64,000 bases of DNA from Xanthomonas sacchari (GTDB taxonomy: Bacteria; Pseudomonadota; Gammaproteobacteria; Xanthomonadales; Xanthomonadaceae): NCBI RefSeq assembly GCF_024266585.1, contig NZ_CP100647.1, forward strand, positions 3,949,001 to 4,013,000. The letters run 5' to 3'. A program made the position numbers and the translations under genes. Shown here in pieces: positions 1-8,065 of this stretch (positions are counted from its first letter, which is position 1; each line of letters begins with the position of its first letter). The notes beneath the pieces were generated by a model. The model was not told the DNA's origin, made no database searches, and saw only the letters and a program-made list of their open reading frames with translations.

Positions 1-33
1 GCGCCACTTGCGGGCGAGAACGAGATAGGACAT
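1..33 (-). CDS. dnaX: DNA polymerase III subunit gamma/tau, 5' end only
   Basis: Only the first 11 codons lie in the window, reading MSYLVLARKWR from the ATG at 33 and running off the left edge. This is the highly conserved N-terminus of the clamp-loader subunit DnaX. The neighbouring 4.5S RNA gene fits, because ffs is commonly found next to dnaX in xanthomonads. A possible five-codon upstream frame ends in TGATG at this start. The call rests on 11 residues plus context. Confidence 0.72.
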   Translation of the reverse strand, partial: MSYLVLARKWR

Positions 34-200
34 CAGGCGACCGTCTTCATCTGAACCGCCATTGTGCCACGCCGGGCCACCGCGATCGTTCAGTCATCCG
101 GTCAGCCGCCGTCACGCGCGCGCCGCCTTCGGCGCAGGGCTGCCTGCGACGATGAACAGGGCGAAGATGAGCGCAGTTCACGCAACGGCGGTGGCTCGCC

Positions 201-229
201 TTGTGAACGGCGGCCATGACGGCTAGAAT
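201..229 (+). promoter_or_regulatory. sigma-70 type promoter for tRNA-Ser
   Basis: TTGTGA (201-206) and TAGAAT (224-229) are separated by 17 bases, which places a start site about 30 bases before the tRNA-Ser gene. The -10 is followed by a GC-rich stretch, as is usual for stable-RNA promoters. The match is by eye only. Confidence 0.6.
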
Positions 230-268
230 TCCCGCCCTTGCCCGGACCGCATGGCCCGCGCAAGACCC

Positions 269-361
269 GGAGAGGTGTCCGAGTGGTTGAAGGAGCACGC
301 CTGGAAAGTGTGTAAGCGTCTAAACCGCGCTTCGGGGGTTCGAATCCCCCTCTCTCCGCCA
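269..361 (+). tRNA. tRNA-Ser (GGA anticodon)
   Basis: Full cloverleaf with a 7-bp acceptor stem (GGAGAGG pairing before G-CCA), a long variable arm typical of serine tRNAs, and GGTTCGAATCC in the T arm. The anticodon GGA is at 303-305. The CCA end (359-361) is encoded. A promoter lies upstream and a hairpin terminator follows at 426. Confidence 0.95.
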
Positions 362-425
362 GATTCGAATTGCGCTTCCCTCGCAGAGTCGCTTCGCCAC
401 TGGCGCAAGAACTCAAAGGGAAAGA

Positions 426-450
426 CCGCGCCACTGGCGCGGTTTCGTCT
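426..450 (+). terminator. Rho-independent terminator after tRNA-Ser
   Basis: CCGCGCC (426-432) pairs with GGCGCGG (436-442) around a 3-base loop and is followed by TTTCGTCT. It separates the tRNA-Ser gene from the 4.5S RNA gene. Confidence 0.7.
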
Positions 451-454
451 CTAT

Positions 455-565
455 GGTGGCCCCGTCGGCCCCTCGCGACGCTAGGTCGAAAACCCCGCCA
501 GGGCCGGAAGGCAGCAACGGTATCGATCGACGCGGGCGCCGAGGTCAGCCGGCGGGGTTACCACC
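455..565 (+). ncRNA. ffs: 4.5S (signal recognition particle) RNA
   Basis: The apical domain signature GGGCCGGAAGGCAGCAACGG is present near 503-522: the GGAA tetraloop plus the Ffh-binding asymmetric loop. The flanking ends GGTGGCCCC and GGGGTTACCACC pair to close a single long hairpin of about 110 nt, the usual length of a proteobacterial 4.5S RNA. It binds Ffh to target membrane proteins to the translocon. Exact ends are estimated from base pairing. No clear terminator is visible downstream. Confidence 0.92.
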
Positions 566-607
566 CTCCCCTACGAAGACCGCGATCACGCCCGAGCGTG
601 CGCGCCG

Positions 608-1054
608 CTATTCGCGCGACGGCGCTGGCGTCTCCGGGTGCAGCCAGCCCGCATCGCCCTCGCGGTAGCGCTCGCGCTTCCAGATCGGCACGCGCGCCTT
701 GACCTCGTCGATGACGTAGCGGCAGGCGCCGAAGGCGGCGTCGCGGTGCGCGGCGACCACGCCGACCCACACCGCCAGGTCGCCGATCGCCAGTTCGCCG
801 ATGCGGTGCACGCAGCGCAGGTCGAGAATGGCGAAGCGGGCCAGGGCCTCGTCGACGATGCGCTGGCCCTCGGCCTCGGCCAGTGCGGCATAGGCCTCGT
901 AGTGCAGGCCGTCGACCGCACGGCCGTCGTTGTGGTCGCGCACCCAGCCTTCGAAGCTGGCATAGGCGCCGGCCTGGGCGTGCGCCAGCGGGGCGCGCAG
1001 CGTGGCGATGTCGAGCGGCCGGTCGGCCAGCCGGAAACGCGGTTCGGCAGACAT
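608..1054 (-). CDS. moaE: Molybdopterin synthase catalytic subunit MoaE
   Basis: A 148-residue protein of normal MoaE length. The active-site lysines appear as Lys119 and Lys126 in VKARVPIWKRE, the same numbers as in E. coli MoaE. FEGWVRDHNDG and the HRIGELAIGD segment are also family-typical. With MoaD thiocarboxylate it converts cyclic pyranopterin monophosphate to molybdopterin in the cytoplasm. It is the last gene of the kdkA-moaE run and starts 3 bases after moaD, so translational coupling is likely. Confidence 0.95.
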   Translation of the reverse strand: MSAEPRFRLADRPLDIATLRAPLAHAQAGAYASFEGWVRDHNDGRAVDGLHYEAYAALAEAEGQRIVDEALARFAILDLRCVHRIGELAIGDLAVWVGVVAAHRDAAFGACRYVIDEVKARVPIWKRERYREGDAGWLHPETPAPSRE

Positions 1055-1057
1055 GGC

Positions 1058-1303
1058 TCAGCCTCCCGAGACCGGCGGAATGAACACCACTTCGCTGCCG
1101 TCGCGCACCGCGTCGTCCCAGCTGGCGAAAGCGCCGTCCACCGCCACCCGCAGCCGCTGCGCCGGCCAGCGCAGGCCGTGGCGGACATCGAGTTCGGCGT
1201 ACAGGGCGCGCAGGTCGGGCGCGGCGGTGCGCACCTGTTCGCGCTCCATGCCCGCGGCCTCGCGCAGGCTGGCGAAATACAGCACGGTCACCGCGGCGCT
1301 CAT
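1058..1303 (-). CDS. moaD: Molybdopterin synthase sulfur carrier subunit MoaD
   Basis: An 81-residue ubiquitin-fold protein ending in the required Gly-Gly (PPVSGG), the site of thiocarboxylation by MoeB/sulfurtransferase. The ATG at 1303 overlaps the moaC stop by 4 bases (ATGA), which decides this start over longer frames. It forms the heterotetrameric molybdopterin synthase with the adjacent Moa[18 protein letters not shown] is the typical beta1-alpha1 segment. Confidence 0.93.
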   Translation of the reverse strand: MSAAVTVLYFASLREAAGMEREQVRTAAPDLRALYAELDVRHGLRWPAQRLRVAVDGAFASWDDAVRDGSEVVFIPPVSGG

Positions 1304-1818
1304 GCCACGCTCCCGACGTCGCGCTTGCCGCCGCGCTTGCCGACCAGCCGCACCGGGCCGATGGTCATCGCGTGGGTCAGCGCCTTGCACATGTCGTAGA
1401 CCGTCAGCGCGGCGACGCTGGCACCGGTCAGCGCCTCCATTTCCACGCCGGTGCGGTGCACGGTGCGCACCGTGCATTCGATGCCCAGCACCTGCGGCGA
1501 GGCCCAGTCAATGGCGAAGCGGCAGCCGTCGATCGGCAGCGGGTGGCAGAACGGGATCAGTTCGTGGGTGCGCTTGACCGCCATAGTCCCGGCGATCACC
1601 GCGGTGTCGACGATGCCGCCCTTGGCGCTGCGCAACGCATCGGCGCGCAACTGCGCGGCCACCGCCGCGGGAAAGCGCACCTGCGCCTGCGCCACCGCCA
1701 CACGCGCGGTGGCGGCCTTGGCGGAGACGTCGACCATGGTCGGCAGCCCCTGCGGATCCAGGTGGGTCAGCGCCGGCGCGGCTGAGCGCGCGGACGTGGC
1801 GGAGGTTTTCTTGGTCAT
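1300..1818 (-). CDS. moaC: Cyclic pyranopterin monophosphate synthase MoaC
   Basis: A 172-residue protein with the MoaC hallmarks MVDVSAK, the pterin pocket [14 protein letters not shown], and catalytic Asp142 and Lys145 in YDMCKA (E. coli Asp128 and Lys131). It rearranges 3',8-cyclo-GTP, made by MoaA, into cyclic pyranopterin monophosphate. It lies 31 bases after the DUF4440 gene and overlaps moaD. The C-terminal KRGGKRDV is the usual flexible tail. Confidence 0.95.
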   Translation of the reverse strand: MTKKTSATSARSAAPALTHLDPQGLPTMVDVSAKAATARVAVAQAQVRFPAAVAAQLRADALRSAKGGIVDTAVIAGTMAVKRTHELIPFCHPLPIDGCRFAIDWASPQVLGIECTVRTVHRTGVEMEALTGASVAALTVYDMCKALTHAMTIGPVRLVGKRGGKRDVGSVA

Positions 1819-1849
1819 GGACTGCGCTGCCGCTCCCACGGCGCGATGT

Positions 1850-2224
1850 TCAGGCATTGCCGGGAATCGGCGTGCCTTGATGGAACAGCATGCGCCATCG
1901 GCCGTCGCGGCGCTGCCACAGCGAACTGCGCAGCGCCTGCCGCGGCGGTTCGTCGCCACCGCGGCGCTCGCTGCGATAGCGCACCTGCGCAAGATCCGGT
2001 GCCAGCGACTGCACCTGGATGTCGAAGGCGCGATAACGAAAGGCACCCGACTCGGCCGGCAGCGCCCGCAGCACTGCCGGCTTGTCGAAACGGCGGCCGG
2101 AGGCGCCGAACTCGACGAAACCGTCGTCGAGCAGCGCGGCCACGCGCTCGGCCGAGGCGCGCACCGCCGGCTCCAGCAATTCCAGCTCCAGCGCGACCAG
2201 GGCGCCTTGCAACGCGGCATCCAT
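1850..2224 (-). CDS. DUF4440 / SnoaL-like (NTF2-fold) protein
   Basis: A 124-residue cytoplasmic protein without signal peptide. The pattern of an N-terminal helix pair ([19 protein letters not shown]), the [16 protein letters not shown] segment and the terminal strands ([12 protein letters not shown]...[10 protein letters not shown]) is that of DUF4440/SnoaL-like NTF2-fold proteins. The substrate is unknown. It sits between moaA (3-base gap) and moaC, so it is transcribed with molybdopterin genes. Nothing in the sequence ties it chemically to that pathway. Confidence 0.75.
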   Translation of the reverse strand: MDAALQGALVALELELLEPAVRASAERVAALLDDGFVEFGASGRRFDKPAVLRALPAESGAFRYRAFDIQVQSLAPDLAQVRYRSERRGGDEPPRQALRSSLWQRRDGRWRMLFHQGTPIPGNA

Positions 2225-2227
2225 CGC

Positions 2228-3262
2228 TCAACCGCCGATCAGGAACATTTCGACGTGCTTGCCGCGCGTGGCCGACGTCGCGCCGCGCAGTTCGCTGTAG
2301 CGATCGTCGCGGCGCTGCCACAGCGCACGCACGCGCTCGGCCAGCGCGTCCTCGCCGCCGGCCAGCGCCGGGCGCAGATCGGTGCCCTCGCCCGCGAACA
2401 GGCAGGTGTAGAGATGGCCATCGGCCGAGACCCGGGCGCGATGGCAATCGCCGCAGAACGGCGTGCTGACCGAGGTGACGAAGCCGATCTCGCCGCCGCC
2501 GTCGGCGAAGGCGTAACGCGCGGCGACCTCGCCCGGGTAGTGCGGCGCCAGCGCCTGCAACGGCCAGCGCGCGGCGATGCGGTCGCGCAGTTCGGCGGCA
2601 GGCACCACCCGCTCGCGACGCCAGGCGTTGCAGGTGCCCACGTCCATGTACTCGATGAAGCGCAGCACGTGGCCGCTGCCGCGGAAATGCGCCAGCAACG
2701 GCAACACCTGGTCGTCGTTGATGCCGCGCTGGACCACGCAGTTGAGCTTGACCGGCCCCAGCCCGGCCGCGACCGCCGCCTCGATGCCCTCCAGCACCTG
2801 CGCGATCTCGCCGCGTCCGCCGGACAGCTGCCGGAACAGGGCCGGTTCGATCGCGTCGAGGCTGACCGTGACCCGGCGCAGGCCGGCCTCGCGCAAGGCT
2901 TGCGCATGCCGCGCCAGCAGCGTGCCGTTGGTGGTCATGGCCAGATCGTCCACGCCGGGGATGCGCGCCAGCCGCCGCACCAGCTCGGGCAGGTCGCGGC
3001 GCAGCAGCGGTTCGCCGCCGGTCAGGCGCAGCTTGTTCACGCCGTTGCGGACGAAGGCGCGGGCCATCGTCTCGAGCTGCGCGAACGACAACCGCGATGC
3101 GGCGTCGAAGCCATAATCGTCCGGCACCTTGTCGGCCGGCATGCAGTAGCCGCAGCGGAAGTTGCAGGCCTCGATCACCGACAGGCGCAGGTCGCGCAAC
3201 GGTCGCCCGCGCCGGTCCGCCGGCGTCGCCGACGCGAGCGGCGGGCGCGGCAGCGCGTTCAT
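2228..3262 (-). CDS. moaA: GTP 3',8-cyclase MoaA (radical SAM)
   Basis: A 344-residue radical SAM enzyme. The N-terminal [4Fe-4S] cluster ligands are Cys33, Cys37 and Cys40 (CNFRCGYC). [10 protein letters not shown] is the SAM-binding GGEP motif. The C-terminal substrate-side cluster ligands are Cys270, Cys273 and Cys287. The protein ends in Gly-Gly as MoaA requires. It makes 3',8-cyclo-GTP, the first step of molybdenum cofactor synthesis. The ATG at 3262 overlaps the upstream metallo-beta-lactamase gene by 4 bases (ATGA), supporting the start. Confidence 0.96.
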   Translation of the reverse strand: MNALPRPPLASATPADRRGRPLRDLRLSVIEACNFRCGYCMPADKVPDDYGFDAASRLSFAQLETMARAFVRNGVNKLRLTGGEPLLRRDLPELVRRLARIPGVDDLAMTTNGTLLARHAQALREAGLRRVTVSLDAIEPALFRQLSGGRGEIAQVLEGIEAAVAAGLGPVKLNCVVQRGINDDQVLPLLAHFRGSGHVLRFIEYMDVGTCNAWRRERVVPAAELRDRIAARWPLQALAPHYPGEVAARYAFADGGGEIGFVTSVSTPFCGDCHRARVSADGHLYTCLFAGEGTDLRPALAGGEDALAERVRALWQRRDDRYSELRGATSATRGKHVEMFLIGG

Positions 3263-4017
3263 CCCGTCGGCACCTGCGGCGCGCGCGGCGCGGCCAGCGC
3301 CACGCGCTCGCCCGGCCGCGCCACGCGGTGACCGCGCGCGCGCAGGGCCTGGGCATCTTCGGCGCTGGCATAGTGATAGAGCATGGTCCGTCGCAGCAGT
3401 TCGGCGGGGTACTCCCGCTCCAGATCGTCGACCCCAGTATGCGACGGGTTGCCGTGAAGACCGCAGTCGTGCGCCACCAGTTCGCCGTCGTCGGCATACC
3501 GGTTCAGCATTTCCGGGATCGGCCGGGTGTCCCCGCTCCACACCAGCGCGCCCTGCAGGCGCAGGCCGTAGGCGGTCTCCGGCCAGTGGTGGCGCACCGG
3601 GAACACCTCCAGGCGCACGCCCTCGTGCCAGAACGCATCGCCCACGGCGATCAACTGGAAGGCATCCCAGAAATTGGCGCCGCCCTCGGCCAGCACATTC
3701 GGGTAGTCGGCTACCCGGCGGTGCAGCAGCGGCAGCACCGTCGCCGGCACGTACAGCCGCACCTTGCCGCGGCGCGCGGAGAAATAGCTGTCCACGAACA
3801 GCCGCTCGAAGCCGGCGACGTGGTCCAGATGCACGTGGGTGACGAACAGCGCCTGCGGCATCGCGCCGTAGTGCGCCTGGTAGGCGGTCAACCCCTCGCC
3901 GCCGCAGTCGATGGTCAGCCACGGCCGCCCATCGCGCTCGATGGTGGCCATCGGCGAACCCAATGCCACCGCCGAGGCGTTGCCCACGCCCTGGAAGCGC
4001 AGCGCCCAGTCCGTCAT
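3259..4017 (-). CDS. Metallo-beta-lactamase fold hydrolase (RNase Z-like)
   Basis: A 252-residue metallo-beta-lactamase fold protein with the metal motif THVHLDH (His61, His63, Asp65, His66), then HHWPETAYGL, WSGDTRP and a late HDCG and YHYAS segment. The overall layout resembles RNase Z/ElaC-like and PhnP-like hydrolases rather than beta-lactamases. There is no signal peptide. The start shares one base with the kdkA stop (TGATG) and the stop overlaps moaA, so it is co-translated between an LPS kinase and a molybdopterin gene. The substrate cannot be named from sequence. Confidence 0.82.
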   Translation of the reverse strand: MTDWALRFQGVGNASAVALGSPMATIERDGRPWLTIDCGGEGLTAYQAHYGAMPQALFVTHVHLDHVAGFERLFVDSYFSARRGKVRLYVPATVLPLLHRRVADYPNVLAEGGANFWDAFQLIAVGDAFWHEGVRLEVFPVRHHWPETAYGLRLQGALVWSGDTRPIPEMLNRYADDGELVAHDCGLHGNPSHTGVDDLEREYPAELLRRTMLYHYASAEDAQALRARGHRVARPGERVALAAPRAPQVPTG

Positions 4018-4766
4018 CAGTAGCCGCGCTCCCAGGCCAGATCGTAGGCGCGGCGCAGCCGCGCGTAGTCCTTCTCCACCGCATCGACGCTGCGCTCGCC
4101 GCGCAGCTTCAGCAGCGAACGGTGCAGCCGCTTGAGGTTGCGCTCGCGCCAGCGGGTAGCTGGAATGCGCAGCACGCCGCGGTCGAAGTCGATCAGCCAG
4201 CCGCGGCCGTTGCCGTCGAACAGGATGTTGTGCGCATTGAGGTCGGCGTGGTCGAGGCCGGCGCGATGGAAGCGCGCGATCAGCCGTCCCGCCTCCTCCC
4301 ACGGCGCGCCGCGCCCGGCCAGGTGCGCGCGGTCGGCCAGCGAGCGCACGCCCTCCAGCCGCTCCATCAGGATCGCCGCGCGGTAGCGCAGTCCCTGGCG
4401 CAGATAGCAGGCCGCCAGCGGCCGCGGCACCGGCAGCTTGCGCGCGATCAGCGCACGCATCAGCCGGAACTCGGCGAAGCTGCGGGTGCGGTCGGCGCCG
4501 GTCCACAGATAACGGTCGCGCACCAGCCTGGCCACCAGCCCGCCGCGGCGGTACTGGCGCAGCACGCAACTGCCGAACGGCGCTTCGACGAACCAGGCGC
4601 CGCCGCGGCCGCCGGCATCCACCGGGCGGGCGCGGTCGCCCCAGGCGACGGCGGAGAACAGCGTCGGTTCGGCTTGCCGCAGTCGTTCGCGGTCGAACAG
4701 AATGGCGCCGTAGCCGCGGCCCTCGCGGTACGGCGTCAGCGCTTCGGTGGCGTCGAATGCAACCAT
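4017..4766 (-). CDS. kdkA: 3-deoxy-D-manno-octulosonic acid (Kdo) kinase
   Basis: A 249-residue kinase-fold protein of the KdkA/WaaP group. The catalytic loop is HADLNAHN with Asp175, and the metal-binding IDFDRG follows at about 192. [13 protein letters not shown] near 65 resembles the nucleotide-binding strand. KdkA phosphorylates the Kdo residue of lipid A-Kdo at the inner membrane, giving the single-Kdo core found in xanthomonads. It is divergent from a GT9 glycosyltransferase 20 bases away, which fits an LPS-core locus, and it begins the minus-strand run that continues into moaA. Confidence 0.88.
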   Translation of the reverse strand: MVAFDATEALTPYREGRGYGAILFDRERLRQAEPTLFSAVAWGDRARPVDAGGRGGAWFVEAPFGSCVLRQYRRGGLVARLVRDRYLWTGADRTRSFAEFRLMRALIARKLPVPRPLAACYLRQGLRYRAAILMERLEGVRSLADRAHLAGRGAPWEEAGRLIARFHRAGLDHADLNAHNILFDGNGRGWLIDFDRGVLRIPATRWRERNLKRLHRSLLKLRGERSVDAVEKDYARLRRAYDLAWERGY

Positions 4767-4786
4767 CCAGCGAGTCTAACAACACC

Positions 4787-5836
4787 ATGCCGGCAACGCT
4801 CCCTTCGTTGTGCCTGTTGCGCCTGTCGGCGCTGGGGGACGTGACCCACGTGGTGCCGCTGGTGCGGACCCTGCAGCGCGCCTGGCCGCAGGCGCCGGCG
4901 CTGCACTGGATCATCGACAAGGCCGGGCACAAGCTGCTGGAAGGCCTGCCGGGCGTGGTGTACCACACCTACGACAAGCGCAGCGGCCTGGCCGGCATGC
5001 GCGCAGTGCGCCGTGACCTGCCGGCGCAGGGCTTCGACGCGCTGCTGCAGATGCAGGTGGCGTTGCGCGCCAACGTGCTGTCGGCGTTCGTGCCGGCGCG
5101 CCGGCGCATCGGCTACGACCGCAGCCGCTCCAAGGATCTGCACGGCCTGTTCGTCAACGAACGCATCCCCGACCGCCCCGGCATCCACGTGCTGGATGCG
5201 ATCGGCAGCTTCTGCGAGCCGCTGGGGCTGCGCCAGACCGAGGTGCGCTGGGACCTGCCGGTACCCGACAAGGCCCACGCCTGGGCGCGCGCGCAATGGC
5301 CCGACGACGGCCGCCCGGCGCTGCTGATCTCGCCCTGCTCCAGCCACCAGCGCCGCAACTGGTACGCCGAGCGCTACGCCGCGGTGGCCGACCATGCCGC
5401 CGCACAGGGCTGGCGGGTGGTGCTGTGCGGCGGCCGCAGCGATCTGGAGCGTAGTACCGCCGACGCCATCGTCGCCGCGGCGCGCACGCCGGTGCTGGAC
5501 CTGGTCGGCCGTGACACGCTCAAGCAACTGCCGGCGCTGCTGCAGCGTGCGGCGCTGGTACTGACTCCGGACTCGGGTCCCATGCATATCGCCAACGCGA
5601 TGGGGACCAAGGTGCTGGGCCTGCACGCAGCCAGCAACCCGCGCCGCAGCGGCCCGTACTCGGACCTGCGCTACTGCGTGGACAAGTACGACGCCGCCGC
5701 GCGCAAGTACCTCGGCAAGCCGGCCGAGCAGCTGAAATGGGGCAGCAAGATCGAATTCGACGGGGTGATGGAACTGATCGCCGTGGACGACGCGATCACC
5801 GCCTTCGAGCGCTACCGCGCCGACCACGGCCACTGA
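4787..5836 (+). CDS. Glycosyltransferase family 9 (heptosyltransferase-like)
   Basis: A 349-residue GT-B protein of the GT9 (ADP-heptose:LPS heptosyltransferase) family. It has the N-terminal LRLSALGDVTHVVPLVRTL signature, the C-terminal ISPCSSHQRRNWY and the donor-binding LTPDSGPMHIANAMG. It should add a heptose (or related sugar) to the LPS inner core at the cytoplasmic face. The ATG at 4787 is preferred over an ATG ten codons upstream, because family members begin just before the LRLSALGD strand and the upstream codons would overlap the kdkA promoter space. Confidence 0.85.
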   Translation: MPATLPSLCLLRLSALGDVTHVVPLVRTLQRAWPQAPALHWIIDKAGHKLLEGLPGVVYHTYDKRSGLAGMRAVRRDLPAQGFDALLQMQVALRANVLSAFVPARRRIGYDRSRSKDLHGLFVNERIPDRPGIHVLDAIGSFCEPLGLRQTEVRWDLPVPDKAHAWARAQWPDDGRPALLISPCSSHQRRNWYAERYAAVADHAAAQGWRVVLCGGRSDLERSTADAIVAAARTPVLDLVGRDTLKQLPALLQRAALVLTPDSGPMHIANAMGTKVLGLHAASNPRRSGPYSDLRYCVDKYDAAARKYLGKPAEQLKWGSKIEFDGVMELIAVDDAITAFERYRADHGH

Positions 5837-5913
5837 GGCCGCTTGCGCCGCGCGCGCCGCCGCCCTACCATCCGCCGCGCGTCCTGCCGCCGATCCCGGC
5901 CCGCAGGAGCCGC

Positions 5914-5927
5914 CGTAAGCGTTTACG
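5914..5927. promoter_or_regulatory. LacI/GalR-type operator-like palindrome
   Basis: CGTAAGCGTTTACG is a 14-base imperfect palindrome around a central CG. It resembles LacI-family operators (core GTAANCGNTTAC). It lies in the 200-bp gap between the GT9 gene and the DUF2798 gene. No LacI-family regulator is in the window. The match may be chance. Confidence 0.25.
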
Positions 5928-6038
5928 TCAATCAACGCGCCAACTGCGCCGGATCCGTCCGGGGCTGTTTCCCGCCCAGGCCTGGCAGGCCGCCGGTGGG
6001 TGGCGCCTTCGATCGACCGGCTTACGGAGAGTCCCGCA

Positions 6039-6293
6039 ATGTCACGTTCCCCGCTGTTTTCCCGCAAGCTGTCCCCGCGCCATGCCGCCTGGGTGAGCCC
6101 GCTGCTGCTGTCGGTGCTGATGACCTGCATCGTCTCGATGATCAGCACCCTGCGCAGCGTCGGGCTTGCGCCTGGCGTCGGCGCGCTCTGGCTCGGCGCC
6201 TGGGCGCTGTCCTGGCTGGTCGCCTTCCCTACCCTGCTGCTGGTACTGCCGATGGTGCGGCGCCTGACCGGCCTGCTGGTCGCGCGCGACTGA
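6039..6293 (+). CDS. DUF2798 small membrane protein
   Basis: An 84-residue protein with two predicted transmembrane helices (about 20-40 and 52-74). The pattern LLSVLMTCIVSMISTLRSVG ... WLGAWALSWLVAFPTLLLVLPMVRRLT is typical of the DUF2798 family of two-helix inner membrane proteins. The ATG at 6039 has GGAGA nine bases upstream and is preferred over an ATG at 6000. Function is unknown. It is monocistronic, followed by a strong hairpin shared with the convergent gene. Confidence 0.8.
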   Translation: MSRSPLFSRKLSPRHAAWVSPLLLSVLMTCIVSMISTLRSVGLAPGVGALWLGAWALSWLVAFPTLLLVLPMVRRLTGLLVARD

Positions 6294-6301
6294 GTTCGTC
6301 C

Positions 6302-6335
6302 GGTGCCCGGGAGCGCACTGCGCGTCCCGGGCACC
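6302..6335. terminator. Hairpin between convergent genes
   Basis: GGTGCCCGGGA (6302-6312) pairs perfectly with TCCCGGGCACC (6325-6335). It sits between the stops of two convergent genes. No T-run follows on either strand, so its efficiency is uncertain. Confidence 0.5.
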
Positions 6336-6339
6336 GCCC

Positions 6340-6744
6340 TCACGCCGAGGCGTTGCGGTAGTCCTGGTAGGACTTCTCTTCCACGTAGCTGGAGCCCAGC
6401 GCCAGGTTGATTTCCTTCTTGAGCCGCGCGCGCTCGTCGTTTTCGTAGTACACGCTGCGCGCCAGCTTGATGAACTCCTCGTCGAAGGCCTGCGCCTTCT
6501 CCTTGATCCGGATCTCATCCTCGATCACCCACAGGCGCTCGTTGACCGCCTTCAGGTCCGCGCGCAGGCGCGCCACGTCGCCGCCGGCCGCCGGATGCGC
6601 CATCCAGGTCTTTTCCAGCGCCGACAGCTCGGCACGCACGTTGGCCAGCTTGCCGGCATCCTCGATGCGCTCGGACTTGATCTGCAGGATGGCGATCTTG
6701 TCGAGCAGTTCGCCGAAGGACACGGGCACCAGGATTTCCGACAT
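6340..6744 (-). CDS. DUF6165-like conserved hypothetical protein
   Basis: A 134-residue soluble protein, strongly helical and charged (FGELLDKIAILQIKSERI, then long E/K/R-rich heptads to about residue 120). It is probably coiled-coil and resembles proteins grouped as DUF6165, often found near polysaccharide genes. Start MSEILVPVSFGEL at 6744 is preferred over an upstream ATG at 6786 because the extra residues look like translated leader. No catalytic motif is visible. It is convergent with the DUF2798 gene and lies just downstream of a tRNA-Ser terminator. Confidence 0.72.
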   Translation of the reverse strand: MSEILVPVSFGELLDKIAILQIKSERIEDAGKLANVRAELSALEKTWMAHPAAGGDVARLRADLKAVNERLWVIEDEIRIKEKAQAFDEEFIKLARSVYYENDERARLKKEINLALGSSYVEEKSYQDYRNASA

Positions 6745-6824
6745 GGCAGACACCACAAACGAGAGAAGGGAAAGTGTAACGGCCACGCCTTAAGCCGGCG
6801 TCGGCACGCTGTCGCGAGCGCCGA

Positions 6825-6850
6825 AAAGCAAAAGGCCCCTGACGGGGCCC
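6825..6850 (-). terminator. Terminator after tRNA-Ser (CGA)
   Basis: Read on the minus strand, GGGCCCCGTCAGGGGCC forms a GC stem and is followed by TTTTGCTTTT. It lies 11 bases beyond the 3' end of the tRNA-Ser gene. Confidence 0.75.
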
Positions 6851-6860
6851 GATGCGAAAC

Positions 6861-6951
6861 TGGCGGGAAGGGGGGGATTCGAACCCCCGAGGCGCTATAA
6901 ACGCCTGCCTGATTTCGAGTCAGGTACATTCAACCACTCTGCCACCTTCCC
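6861..6951 (-). tRNA. tRNA-Ser (CGA anticodon)
   Basis: Minus-strand class II tRNA with acceptor GGGAAGG/CCTTCCC, G discriminator and encoded CCA, a long variable arm, and anticodon CGA in the loop ACTCGAAAT. It reads UCG codons, which are common in this GC-rich genome. Confidence 0.94.
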
Positions 6952-7161
6952 GGGTGGTCCCCGGCGGACCGGGGGCGTGCATCATACGGTTCCCGCCGCG
7001 CGCGGACAAGCGGCCCGCCGCCGGCGCCCCCGCGCGCGCCCGGCAGCGCTGGGCGATGAACCCCGCCTGCGCCGCGCCGCGGCTGGCGATTGCCTGATCC
7101 GCGCGCGACCGCGATGATGCCCTTCGACCCCAGAAAGACACCGGCCGGCCGCAGGCGCGCA

Positions 7162-7866
7162 ATGATCGAATTCGGACACCTCACCCACGTCGGCCTGCGC
7201 CGCGACCTCAACGAGGACACCTACTACGGCGACCACGAGCTGGGGCTGTGGCTGGTCGCCGACGGCATGGGCGGCCACGCCTGCGGCGAAGTCGCCAGCG
7301 CCCTGGCGCGCGAGGCCATCGTGCGCGAAGTGCGCGGCGGCACCGCGCTGGCGCAGGCCATCCGCATCGCCGACGAGGAGATCATCCGCGCCTCGCAGCG
7401 CCGCAACGACACCCTGCCGATGGGCACCACGGTGGTGGCCGCGCGGGTGCAGGGCAACCGCTTCGAGGTAGCCTGGGTCGGCGACAGCCGCGCCTACCTG
7501 TGGCGCGACGGCAAGCTGGCCCAGCTCAGCCAGGACCACAGCTACGTGCAGGAACTGATCGCGCAGGGCGCGCTCACCGCCGAGCAGGCGCGCGCGCATC
7601 CGCACCGCAACGTGGTCACCCAGGCATTGGGCGTCACCGATCCGCAGCATCTGAACGTGGCCACGATGACCGGCGAGCTGCGCCCGGGCATGCGCCTGCT
7701 GCTGTGCAGCGACGGGCTGACCGAGGAAGTGGACGACGCCGGCCTGGCCAACGCGCTGAGCCACGACGACTGCAGCGCGCAGGAGTGCGTGGACATGCTG
7801 GTCGCCGCCGCGCTCGACGAGGGCGGCTCGGACAACATCACCGCGATCCTGGTGCGCTGCCACTAG
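7162..7866 (+). CDS. PP2C-family serine/threonine protein phosphatase
   Basis: A 234-residue soluble PP2C (PPM) phosphatase. Metal-binding and catalytic motifs in order are RDLNEDTYY, LVADGMGGHACGE, GTTVVAARV, WVGDSRAYLWR, DGLTEEV and GGSDNITAILV. This is the Stp1/PrpC type, which counteracts Hanks-type kinases and needs Mn2+/Mg2+. No partner kinase is adjacent. Start MIEFGHLTHVGLRRDLNED at 7162 is preferred over TTG/ATG codons 48-72 bases upstream because the family begins with this strand. Confidence 0.9.
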   Translation: MIEFGHLTHVGLRRDLNEDTYYGDHELGLWLVADGMGGHACGEVASALAREAIVREVRGGTALAQAIRIADEEIIRASQRRNDTLPMGTTVVAARVQGNRFEVAWVGDSRAYLWRDGKLAQLSQDHSYVQELIAQGALTAEQARAHPHRNVVTQALGVTDPQHLNVATMTGELRPGMRLLLCSDGLTEEVDDAGLANALSHDDCSAQECVDMLVAAALDEGGSDNITAILVRCH

Positions 7867-7910
7867 GGCGGTGCGGCGGGGCCGCCGCCCGCGGCCGCGC
7901 AAACGACTTC

Positions 7911-8034
7911 AGGGCGCCTCGAATCAGCGGTTTCGCCACACGCGAGCCGGCTCCAGGTTGCCCTGTGGGAGCGGCTTCAGCCGCGACGGGGCCTTACGGG
8001 GAACGTCCCCTTCGCGGCTGAAGCCGCTCCTACG
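7911..8034. repeat. Extended intergenic repeat ending in paired REP palindromes
   Basis: The end of this element holds two inverted copies of the REP-like core GGAGCGGCTTCAGCCGCGA (7968-7987 and inverted at 8013-8030), each itself palindromic. The preceding 55 bases (AGGGCGCCTCGAA ... ACACGCGAGCCGG) match the region before the REP pair at 26052 closely. The two elements are therefore copies of one ~125-bp repeat. It fills the gap between the PP2C gene and the dnaQ stop. Confidence 0.85.
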
Positions 8035-8065
8035 CCATCCGTCGCGCCGTTATTGGAGGTGCCCT

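Noticed and set aside
47-434. Open frames over tRNA-Ser and ffs
   Set aside because: They cross structural RNA genes and have no coding features.
1451-3331. 626-codon plus-strand open frame across moaC-moaA
   Set aside because: Antisense to recognised moa genes; no motif or start signal.
5837-6038. Riboswitch in the gap before the DUF2798 gene
   Set aside because: No known riboswitch core or anti-terminator pairing could be recognised.
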